Below, one piece after another: positions 54,524 to 64,000 of a stretch of DNA of 64,000 bases; positions within the stretch are counted from its first letter, which is position 1, and every line of letters starts with the position of its first letter. The notes below the pieces were generated by a model, which saw nothing but the letters and a program-made list of their open reading frames with translations, was not told the origin of the DNA and ran no database searches. Position numbers and translations under genes: made by a program. The DNA is from Ananas comosus (lineage: Eukaryota; Streptophyta; Magnoliopsida; Poales; Bromeliaceae): positions 4,189,721 to 4,253,720 of the forward strand of contig NC_033621.1 in assembly GCF_001540865.1 (NCBI RefSeq), read 5' to 3'.

Positions 54524-57339
54524 TATTGATGCCAAAAAAATTAGGCGGGAACGGTTGAGAAGTGGGGCATAACTTATACGATCATGGCTACAGCACTACC
54601 CCCACTATTAAAACTGATCAATAATGTGGGCTGAGAAGATATCACTATAAATAGTAATTCCAAAGCCTACAAAAGAGGTCTTTTTTTCTTGCGAACAGAA
54701 AACCACTTCAATTCTACGCATTTCTCTTGTTTTCTAGGAGTATTCTACTTATATTCTTTCTTTCTTCCCAGCATTTACTGTTTTTCTTAGGAATAGTTCT
54801 TAAGTTAAATTTCTTGAGTCTATACGCCATACAGGTGCATCCTCTTTTGTACGAATTTTCAACTTTAAAGTAAAATCTACAAGCATTCGGCTCTTCAGCC
54901 GACCCAAAAATACTGTGCCAATTCCTGACTTGGCTCATATAGCCGAACTGATTCAGTAGTAAAATGTACGAATTCGGCTAATCCGATCCCTCATTAGTCG
55001 AATTGCTTGATTTGTCGAAGGGCGCAAACTTCGAGGGTCACCATTTGTAGCCGTTCGGCATTCTTACACACTTCTCGAAGGGAAACTTTGACCGGGTCAA
55101 CGGTCTGGGAATTCGGCTCGCAGCAATTTTTGGCACGCCTGGTGGGACTCTTGTTCAGGTAAATTTGTACTTTATTTATTACAAGTTATGGCTGACGACA
55201 ATGCCATAAATCTCTGCAATCGAGTTGTTCCTCAAACATCAGGGAATGACCAAGCCAGTAAAACTGAGAACGTGAATGAGCGTTATGTAATATTACCGGT
55301 AGAGGGTGAGACTAGTGGTCAATCGGACCAGCGAGAGCCGAGTTTGGCTCAGGCGCTCGGACATATGACTCGCGTCTTACAAGTTTTAGACCAAACTAGT
55401 AATCGGAGCACCACCGCCTGGATGCAGTTTTAGCCGCTATCACGGCTTCTAATGAAAATATTGCCCGAATTGGGCAGTTACTGACTTGGAACGAACAATC
55501 ATACGTAGGCCTATCAGGACCTGTGGGCACCCCAGTGTTACAAAATCCAGGAACACCGGCGATTACGCAGCCTCAGGTAACACCATTTCAGGGCGCTTAT
55601 AAATCGGTGAATGCAAATACTGGTCAACAACCTGAAGTGGCATGGGGATTATCTCCTCCGCCACCGTTACCGGTGTATCAGCCCCAAAATATGGGGATTA
55701 AGGTTGGGGGGCAAGCCCCCAATGTGATGCAAGGTATGAATTCTGCGGCACAAAATTATGGGCTACCTCCAGGACAGAACCCAGTTCAAACACAGGCTCC
55801 TGTTCTTCCACCAGGGAACAATAATGAGTTGTACGCTCAAATTAAAAAAGCCATTCGAAATGCTTTCGAAGTGGGGGCTAGGCTGGTGATGCGGCTTGTA
55901 TTTAGATTTTCTTATCCTACCAACATAGATGTAGAACATCCTTACACAACAATTTGGAAAGTGCCGAAATTCGATACATTTTTTGGTGATGAGACCGAAA
56001 ATACGGTCAAACATGTGGCGCAATTCACGACCCAATGCAGGGAGGCCGCCGCAAACCCGTTTTTGAAACTTCGGTTATTTAACACGCCGTTAACTAAAAC
56101 AGCATTTACTTAGTACACTACGTTACCTGCTAATTTCGTCTGAGACTGGGACGAATTGGAAAGAAAATTCTATGAATAATTTTATAGATCAGAACCGGAA
56201 TTGTCGGTGGCTGATTAGCACAGTATCGACAAAAGCCAGGTGAATCGGTTAAAAAATATTTAAATCGATTCAAAACGACTAGAAGTCGGTGCTTTGTTAG
56301 GATGCCAGAATCAGAGTTTGCTAAGATGGCATTCAATGGTCTACATTTCATGATAAAGGACCATTTTGAAAATAAGTATTTTTCGAATTTGTTCGATCTG
56401 AGAGTCTGAGTTGCTCAATATGAACAATTCAGGAAAGAAAATAATGACGATCAGCTGCAATAGAGCCGATATAAAAATCAAAGCAAAGGTAAGGAGAAAT
56501 CCTTGATAGAAAAATAATCGGTTCAAGAAGAGTCGAGCCAATCAAGTGAAAGTGAAGAATCGGCTGATAAAGCCGATGTATATACAACCAGAATGGTAAA
56601 GAGCCGCTTTCTTTAAGCGAACTAAGATCAGCGAAACTAAAGCTCAGGTCTCGGCTGTATCATTGAGCCGTTGAGTTGGCACCAATAGTCATCCGAATGT
56701 TCATTCGAAAGACTATTGGGGGGGCATTGTTGATGACAAAAAATTAGGCGGGAACGGTTGAGAAGTGGGGTGTAACTTACGCGATCATGGCTACAGCACT
56801 ACCCTCACTATTAAAATCGATCAATAATATGGGCTAAAAAGACATCACTATAAGTAGTAATTCCAAAGCCTGCAAAAGAGGTCTTTCTCTCCCATGAATG
56901 AGAAGACCATTGCATTTTCAATACTTCTACTTTCTACATTTATCATTTTTCTAGGAGTAGTCTACTTGTAATTCTTTGACTTTTTCAACATTTACTGTTT
57001 TTCTTAGAAGTAGTTTTTAAATTAGATTTTTTGAGTCTGTATGTCATACTGGCACACTCTCGTTTGTATGAATTTCCAACGTTAAAGTAATATATACAAG
57101 TATTCGGCTCTTCAGCTAACCCAAAAATACTGTGTAATTCCTGACTCGGCTTGTACAAATGAACCGATTCAGTAGTAAAATGTACGAATTCGGTTGATCC
57201 GATCCCTCATCAGCCGAATCTCTTTATCTGTCGAAGGGCGCAAACTTCGAGGGTCACTATTTGTAGCCATTCCGCATCCTTACACACTTCTCGAAAGGGA
57301 ACTTTAACCGGGTCAACGACGGTCAGGGAATTCGGAGCA
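54524..57339 (+). mobile_element. Non-autonomous LTR element with gag only (TR-GAG type)
   Basis: LTRs 54524-55125 and 56728-57339 share GATGMCAAAAAATTAGGCGG, AGAAGTGGGG and the ending AATTCGG...AGCA. Flanks TACCC (54519) and TGCCC (57340) are a probable 5-bp duplication with one change. TTTTTGGCACGCC just after the left LTR is the probable primer site, and TTGGGGGGGG (56716) the polypurine tract. The 1.6-kb interior codes only gag-like sequence. Ty3 type, a different lineage from the two chromoviruses. Confidence 0.85.
55188..56500 (+). pseudogene. gag of the TR-GAG element, broken
   Basis: Starts MADDNAINLCNRVV at 55188, stops at 55433, resumes 55523-56113 with a proline/glutamine-rich part and IWKVPKFDTFFGDETENTVK, then HVAQFTTQCREAA, a Ty3-type gag core. 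Beyond 56113, stops at TTAG and GTCTGA positions interrupt text such as WDELERKFYE. No zinc knuckle, protease or polymerase follows. It would need other elements for mobility even when intact. Confidence 0.75.
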
Positions 57340-57344
57340 TGCCC

Positions 57345-58358
57345 CAACTTCATTTTATCTAATAGCGCTAGATAGGCCTCAATACCAAACTAAGCGTAAG
57401 TGGGTTGTTATGAAAAGAATTCACATTTGGCTAGTTAGTATAGAATTTTCATTGGATCGTTGATGCTAATTATTAATCCTAAAAATTCGAGCTGTTAGAA
57501 ATATGCAGTTAGTTCACTTAAAGCGTTCAAATATAGCATCCACGGATCTCAATTGTGACTCGACCTAACCACTCTCACGCAATTTCAAATATAGCTCGAC
57601 CCAACCCAACCTCACGTCATTTCGTTTGTGGCTCAGCTCAACTCGGTTTCCCGCCATATGGTAGAATTAATACTGACCCCTTTAAGCCAATAAATATATT
57701 CCAATTTGGATTAACCATGTAAGCCTTTTTGTGTTACTGTGATTGTATTTAGATTCTCTCTTTCTATTTTATTTATTCTAATTTGTACACTTGTTCCTTG
57801 TGGATAATTTAAATATATTATAGTATAGTTAATATCTCGATAGTGTGGGTTCCATCGTTGCCGCACTACATTGACGGCGACAATTTTGCTCTATTTAGAC
57901 TTGAGAAGAAGACTTCGAGTTGTGGGACTGCCGTCGCTTTTTCATTTTGACAAAGTAGAGCAGCAAGACTTGAGTCTTCTCCACTCAGCCACTCATTCAA
58001 CTCCGCTGGCAAAACTATTGCGTGCCTGAACCTAGTGTATTATATTATAGATGTTTCAAATTAATTATAGTTTTAATTTATTGAATGGTTAATATCTTTG
58101 GTTCCTTATAAATTGAACAGTGTCATCTTCTAAACTGTTAACTTTTTTTTTGAGAGATAAACTGTTAACTTTCAAACCACTAATTGGCACTAACTGTGAT
58201 AGGTTTCCAAAATTTAATAATTTTTATATACGGTTTCAGAGTTTGGAATATTAGAAGAAATTTTTGAAAATAAATAAAAATATTTTGATCAATCAGAAAT
58301 ATATTAAATATATTTTAAAATTTAAAATATATATTACATATTAAACATTAATTCCTTA
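57345..58358. repeat. Segmental duplication copy B, CRK-B upstream
   Basis: 57898-58100 matches 38975-39500 of copy A around the hAT MITE (GGGACTGCCGTC, GCAGCAAGACTTGAGTCTTC, CTGAACCTAGTGTATTATA). 57345-57890 is AT-rich without genes. Confidence 0.65.
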
Positions 58359-58734
58359 GGGGGTGTTTGGTTCTGCGTAGAACGAACTGAAAAAATATTT
58401 TCGGCATTAAAAATAATTTTTCGCTTGTTTGGTTCGATGTAAAAATATTTTTTTTCTTAAAAATGCTTTTACGGATTTGAGAAAAAAAATTGAAAGTTTC
58501 ATTTTCTATTATTTTTGGCGAAAAATTAAAACTCAAGGTGTATAAAATTTTTTTCATTCATTTTTTTCGACCGAACAAAACAACTATGAATTTTTGCTCT
58601 TTCAACCAAAGAAATGTTGATAGAAATTTTTATTTTTATCCAGCAAGCCATAAAATATAAAAATTGGACCAAATGAAAAAAAAAATTTCACCAAAAATTA
58701 CTTTCCACGGTTTTACGTTTAACCAAGCGGACCC
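58359..58734. mobile_element. PIF/Harbinger-type MITE in the CRK-B promoter
   Basis: GGGGGTGTTTGGTT at the left and AACCAAGCGGACCC at the right are inverted, with TTA on both sides (58356-58358 and 58735-58737). CRK-A has the uninterrupted site near 39862 (TTTTAATATAAAAAATAAAA). The element ends 118 bp before the CRK-B start codon. Confidence 0.82.
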
Positions 58735-58781
58735 TTAATATAAAAAATACATGCAGTACCAAACTAGTCCCTTTTTCTCAT

Positions 58782-58790
58782 TATAAAAAT
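58782..58790 (+). promoter_or_regulatory. TATA box of CRK-B
   Basis: TATAAAAAT, 62 bp before the ATG, in a block shared with CRK-A (39910). The MITE lies directly upstream. Confidence 0.5.
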
Positions 58791-58852
58791 CTCTCTGAAA
58801 TCGTTATTGGCCTTAATTAACAGCATTTCAGAAGTAAATTCTCACAAACCTA

Positions 58853-60238
58853 ATGAGCGCAGCAACCAAACCTGCAGTCATTAATCTCATGAGCATCCCT
58901 CCCTCCTCCAAACTCTTCCTCTCTCTGCAACTCCTCTCACTACTCTGCCTTCCCCTCTTACGGCGCTGCGGCGCCGATCAGCCGTTCTACCCAATCTGCG
59001 GCAACACCGACGGTAACTACACCGCCGGCAGCCCCTACGAGTCCAACCTCCGCCGCCTCCTGCCTTCTCTCGCCTCCGCAGCCCCGGCCTCCGACGGCTT
59101 CTCCGCCGCCGCCGCCGCAGGCGAGTCTTCCGACCGAGCGTTTGGCATCGCCCTCTGCCGCGGCGACGTCAACACCACCGACTGCCGCGCCTGCCTCGGT
59201 ACCGCCTCCGCCAACATCCTGCAGGCCTGCCTGCACAACCGAACGGCCGAAATCTTGTTCTACTACTGCCTGCTCAAGTACTCCGACCGGAACTTCACCT
59301 CCTTCCTCGAGAACTCGCAGCAGCTCTTCCTGTGGAACGTCAACAACGCGACGTTCCCGGGGTACTACGCCGAGGAAGTCTACAACTTCGTCAACCAGGC
59401 GGTGGACACACTGCTGAGCGGCATCGCCGATGCGGCCGTGTCGAGCTCTAACTCCGTTAAGCTCTTCGCGACCGGCGAGCTGAGCATCACGAAAGGTTTT
59501 CCGACGATATACGGGATGGCGCAGTGCGTCCAGCACATCGCGGGCTCGGAGTGCCGCCGGTGCCTTCAGGGGCTCATCAACGAGACGCTGAAGTTGTTCG
59601 ACGGGCGGCAAGGTGGCCAAATTCTCGGCGGCTGGTGCTACTTGAGGTACGAAGTGTTTTTGTTCTACTATGGGAAGCCGACGATAAGCAGGTTTTCTGT
59701 TGCACCGGTGAACCTGCCCATCTCGCCGCCACCTCCCGGCCCTCCGCAAATTCCAACTAAAAGTGAGGAGCTGCACTCCTTATGCCATTCTCATCTGTAT
59801 ATGCTATAAATAGTGTACATCTCACAGCCATGTAGGGTGGCAATTCAGCTCGTTGTTCGTAAGCCAGCTCGTATTCGGCTCGAAATGAGCTTGAGATCAA
59901 ATCGCTCATTTAGTAAACGAGCCGAACACGCGCCGAATTTTTTCGGCTAGTTAATTTATTAAACGACCGAACACGAGCTGGGTCAGCTCGCCCGTGTCGG
60001 CTCAATAACAGCTCAAATATATATTATTTATATTTATATAATTTATTTAATTTATATTTATATATATATATATATATATAATATATATATAATATATTAT
60101 ATATATATATATATATATAATATTTTTATTATTAATTTTTAGTAAAATAAAAATATAAAGGAGCTCAATTAAAAAACCTCATTTATATCGTAAGTTTCAA
60201 CTATTAGATCAAAGTCTAATGGATAAGATTTTATAAAT

Positions 60239-60278
<40 letters not shown>

Positions 60279-63200
60279 GTCCGGCTACTATATTCACGAT
60301 ATGTACCAAGCCTTTGTACTATTGATTTTCTACTGTTAGATCTACCCCATTGATCATTTCCGCCCATTAGATATACTATTAAACCCAAATAATCACCCAC
60401 TCAACCCTAGGGACTACTATTAATTTAAACCGGACCACTATCAACCTAACCGGCACATATTTTCATCAATGGCCGAAAACTCAAATAGTAAAAGGATTTG
60501 GTACTATTGATAGTATAATAGCCTAATTATATATATATACTATATAATATATAGTAGGGCTAGAAATACTTTTACAAGTATCACCACGTGATACTTGTGT
60601 GTTTTTAACCCTTGATGGAGAGATGTGAGATTGAATGATGTATGGTACGTGGTGGTAGGTGGAATAGTGTTTGATGCCAATGGCTATTGTAATCAAAAGT
60701 AAATCCAATGGGTAAAAACGTGATAGCAACATGGGGATAATACTTGTAAAAAGTATCCTAGATCAACTATACAATATATATATATAATATATATTATAAT
60801 CTAATCTTTTAACTTATTGTTCGTTGGCCAACTCGTAGCCAGCTCGTTGTCGCTCGTTAATAACGAGTCGAACACCGAGCTGAATTTTAGCTCGATACTT
60901 TAACAGCCAGCTCATATTCGGCTCGTTATTAAACGAGCAAATAAGAGCCGATCCAGCTCGCCTGTGTTTGGCTCCTTTCACCTCTAAACCAGCCATCGCT
61001 ACTCTTTATGTCATTTTCATCTGAATATCAAAATATATGCTGTATAAATAGAGTTGACATTGTACGGTCACTCATCTAAGGATTTAGAAATTTCTTTTGA
61101 GTTTTTATCATTCAAGGACAAAAAAAAAAATTTAAAAAAAATAAAAAAAAATCTGATAAGACTATGTAAAGAATATCACGTTTTCGATGGATGAGGTGTT
61201 TGATTGTATGCTGCTATAGATGTACATATAGTATTACTTTTTTTATTTTTTAAAATATTAAAATTAATTTTTAAGCAGTTTGTGTTTTTAGAGAGGTGGA
61301 TTTATTTCACAGGGCTGAGCAGGAGGGTTTAATAAGTGCCAACCTTTTTTTATACTCTATAAACCTTTTTTTTTCAAAAAAAAAAAAAAAAGACAATCTC
61401 AAACCTAACACACATTCCAATCAAAACCCTCGGTTCAAAATTAATGACTACCAAATCTTCTTTAAAATTTGTTCAAAAACCGAAAACAATTAGTAGGAAT
61501 TGAATTAGAAGTAGGCGTAGGCATGGTTAAACTTTGGCTGAAGTACATCGTATAAATATTATTATTAGGACATATTGACAAGTATAATTGGTTTTCTACT
61601 TCTTCTCAGTGTCTGTTTACTGCAGCTAGAAGCAGTTAAAGTTTCTTCTACTCATTGGGTCTTTGAAGTTGCTTCTCATTGCTGCAAAAATTTTAGATCA
61701 TTTAGAGACAGCAATGATAACATTATATTATTTTGTGGAGATGTCAGTTTAGAAGCTAGAAATAATAACACGTATAACGATCCACCATCAATATGCATGT
61801 TTTGTTTTTATTTTTATTTTTTTTTGAAAGAGAGACTATGTTATCCGTTTCATTTATTTTTAAAAAAAATAAAATTAGTTGAAAATATAAAATAATTAGA
61901 CATCAAACTTGGGCTCTTAGATGTCAATCATCAAGCTCTTTGTCCCTTGCGCTAGGGACGGTCGATATTATCAATATTTTGTTGATCACTTAATTATAGT
62001 ATTTTATTGGTAATATTTATTTTCATGCACAGGGCCGGAGAAAAGTAAGCTTCGCATTATCGTTATAGCTACATGTCTCACGGTATTCTTTTCTTGCTCC
62101 CTGTTGTGTCTTATGTGTATCAAAAGGCAAAGGCGCGCAGGTAAATTCAAATTAAGTGCTGTAAAGTGCTTACAAATTAATAGAAAATTTCTTAATCTAG
62201 GACTTTCTCTTTTGCATTATCCAGGAAAGGCAAAGTTGCAAATCACTCGACCAACTTCCACTTTTGATGCTGACGAAGTTATTAAGCTTTGGAAGAGCGA
62301 AGAAAGAAGCTCTGAATTTTCATTATTTGATTTCGATACCATCGCGAACTCCACGAACAATTTTTCTGTCGAAAACAAACTTGGAGAGGGCGGATTTGGG
62401 ACTGTCTACAAGGTAATGAAAGTGTAATCTTTTTTTTAATATCCTTAAAGAATGAAAATGGCACTTGCCGAAACCAATTTCTTAACATTAATTGGCAATA
62501 TTCATATCGAGTTTTGCTAGAATACTATGGTAGTAAACTGCTCGGTTTACTACCGATTTATTTTCGATGATAGAGCTTCCAAATTGATGATCGGCACCGT
62601 TAAACATGATCTAAACTATTTAAACTATCCGGAAATCAAATTTCACACATTTTTGATATTGTTCTCTTGTCCATCAAGTGAACAGAAAAATGAATGGCTG
62701 GAAATGAATATCCTTCAAAAAGTGATGATACAATTTTTATATTTGAGATCTAGAGTCTAGATCTTATTTTAAATAGTTTAAAAAAATTTTTAACAAAAAT
62801 TTAGTTGATTTGAACTCTTCTATACCGTTAAACGAGCAAACGCACCATATCGGTCATTAAAATTATAGATTTTGTGACCCTTTGATCGTTCAGTTAGTGA
62901 TGCCAAAAAATCATGAAATTTGGTTTCTAGATAATTTAAATGGTCTAGATTATGTTCAACGGTGCCGATCGTCGATTTTGAAGCTCTATCATCAAAAACA
63001 AATCGGTAGTAAACCGAGCAGTTTACTACCGATAGTAGCCCAGTCAAACTCTATTTATATCTGTATACAATTTCTTTTTTTAAAAAAAAAAAGTGTAATA
63101 GTGAGTAACACAACTAGACACACATGAATTCAATTCATAATGATAACTAATAATTGAAGTACAACTTTCTGAGCTTGCTCTTCCGTTAGAAGTTTTAGTT

Positions 63201-64000
63201 TTAAAATCTAGCTGCACTACGTGCAAATCTAATATATATATTGTTTCTTCTATTAACTCTGGCTTTGGAGGAGTATATATTTTTCCTTTTCTAAAATAGG
63301 ATGAAGAAAAAGAAAAAAAATTTTATTTTTTTCATTTTGAAAACCTGGGCACGTACGATGGCATATAACAGGGCCAATTATCAGATGGACTTGAGATAGC
63401 AGTAAAGAGACTCTCCGCGCATTCAGGCCAAGGTCTAGTGGAATTCAAGAATGAGATTCAACTTATAGCAAAACTTCAACATCGAAATCTTGTGAGGCTA
63501 TTAGGTTGTTGCATTCACAGAGAAGAAAAAATACTAATATATGAATATATGCCGAACAAAAGCTTGGATTTCTTCCTCTTTGGTTCGTATCAATCATTCT
63601 GCTCCAATTGCTCTTTTCTTCTCTTTCCACACTTTCTTTGTTATATTAGTTTGTCTGTCTCAGATCAAACAAGAGGACTATTAGACTGGCAAAAGCGCTT
63701 TACTATTGTTGAAGGGATAGCTCAAGGACTTCTTTATCTTCACAAGCACTCTAGACTACGAATTATCCATCGAGATCTAAAGGCGAGTAACATTCTCTTG
63801 GATTACGAAATGAACCCTAAGATATCTGATTTTGGCTTAGCTCGAATTTTTGGTTCCAACGAAACTCAAGCAAACACAAACAGGATTGTTGGCACGTAGT
63901 AAGTATATATAGATCAGCCTATTTATGTATCCACCACTACAAGATATTGCTTGTGTTGATATTTTTGAAATTAATTTGCTTCAGTGGCTATATGTCTCCC
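58853..64000 (+). CDS. Cysteine-rich receptor-like protein kinase (CRK-B), cut by window edge
   Basis: Paralogue of CRK-A with the same exon phases: 58853-59762, 62033-62140, 62225-62412, 63372-63582, 63664-63898 and 63985 onward. Hydrophobic signal peptide about residues 15-38, then [19 protein letters not shown], the usual start of the first DUF26 domain. C-x8-C-x2-C at Cys102/111/114 and Cys225/234/237. Membrane span in exon 2. Kinase motifs seen: GEGGFG, catalytic Lys414, [10 protein letters not shown] and DFGLARIFG; the exon 5 end TA joins exon 6 TGGC to give TYGYMSP. No stop or frameshift is seen in the visible part. The C-terminal exon lies outside. Introns 1 and 3 are enlarged by MITEs absent from CRK-A. 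Probable role: extracellular signal perception at the plasma membrane; ligand unknown. Confidence 0.92.
60277..60526. mobile_element. Hairpin-bearing MITE M5
   Basis: AGTCCGGCTACTATATTC at the left and ATAGTATAATAGCC at the right, between (TA)n tracts. The left hairpin involves GTACCAA and TTGTAC around 60302-60320. About 250 bp. Confidence 0.65.
60556..60769. mobile_element. Hairpin-bearing MITE M6
   Basis: Left GGGCTAGAAATACTTTTAC with perfect hairpin CAAGTATCAC/GTGATACTTG (60575-60597). Interior resembles M1 (GGTGGTAGGTGGAATAGTG in both). Confidence 0.75.
60987..62032. other. Rest of CRK-B intron 1
   Basis: AT-rich, homologous to 40950-41980 of CRK-A in several blocks (TTTTTAAGCAGTTTGTG, AAGTATAATTGGTTTTCTACT). 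Holds a SINE copy at 61826-61962 on the minus strand (GCGCTAGGGAC at its start). A 106-codon frame at 61575 lies in the intron and is not supported as a gene. Confidence 0.6.
62518..63052. mobile_element. Hairpin-bearing MITE M7 in CRK-B intron 3
   Basis: 535 bp, flanked by ATTCATAT (62510) and ATTTATAT (63053), an 8-bp duplication with one change; CRK-A intron 3 has the empty site (AAATATTTATATCC). Each terminus carries GGTAGTAAAC/GTTTACTACC (62529-62554 and 63005-63030). Core as in M2b. Confidence 0.88.

Larger units (their letters stand above)
59833..60986. mobile_element. hAT-like element in CRK-B intron 1, invaded by MITEs
   Basis: Left end TAGGGTGGCAATTCAGCTCG and right end (reverse complement TAGAGGTGAAAGGAGCC) with many AGCTCG/CGAGC words on both arms (59845-60010 and 60820-60970). 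Near-repeats CAGCCATG and CAGCCATC flank it. The middle is (TA)n with two MITEs. CRK-A intron 1 lacks it. Confidence 0.65.

Noticed and set aside
61575..61895. Secreted-peptide-like frame starting [17 protein letters not shown] in CRK-B intron 1
   Set aside because: It lies in an intron, is not kept in the matching part of CRK-A intron 1 and ends in low-complexity sequence and a SINE.

Overview
This window is nuclear DNA of a flowering plant, most likely a monocot. Coding exons are split by GT-AG introns, the first exon of the receptor-kinase genes is very GC-rich against AT-rich introns (a common monocot pattern), and the rest is transposon families typical of angiosperms. I cannot name the species from the sequence alone.

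Only two real protein-coding genes are visible. Both are cysteine-rich receptor-like kinases (CRKs) on the + strand with the same exon plan: CRK-A at 39988-43957 (complete, 7 exons, 702 codons) and CRK-B from 58853 (six exons seen, running off the right edge). They are paralogues inside a tandem segmental duplication. Copy A is about 18.84-44 kb and copy B about 48.89-64 kb. Each copy starts with a LINE zf-RVT fragment, passes through the same intergenic sequence, and ends in a CRK gene. The copies give natural empty sites for many later insertions.

Layout. 1-6.9 kb: fold-back and terminal-inverted-repeat (TIR) elements, some with GC-rich islands that look like captured gene pieces, plus retroelement scraps. 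6.93-15.8 kb: a nearly complete but decayed Ty3/gypsy chromovirus (Tekay/Del-like) with both LTRs. 15.8-18.8 kb: minisatellites, a hairpin MITE and AT-rich DNA. 18.8-20.3 kb: start of duplication copy A. 20.7-31.5 kb: a nested complex of a Ty3 fragment, a CACTA terminus, five successive tandem arrays and a 5'-truncated second chromovirus, flanked by inverted arms. 31.9-34.3 kb: a minus-strand solo LTR. 34.3-39.9 kb: intergenic DNA that is misassembled around single-N contig joins. 40-44 kb: CRK-A. 44.7-46.7 kb: a non-autonomous copia element. 47-53.3 kb: copy B start with a TRIM, a cluster of MITEs and a solo copia LTR. 54.5-57.3 kb: a gag-only LTR element. 58.9-64 kb: CRK-B.

The most unusual signals are two systems of co-varying hairpins (a MITE family whose subterminal hairpin differs in every copy around a conserved core, and an array of about 20 hairpins at 23.46-24.34 kb with a constant loop and changing stems), a 12-bp palindrome shared by two different LTR families, and proof within the sequence that two contigs near 35-38 kb are in the wrong order. 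Retroelement reading frames are described as found, breaks included.
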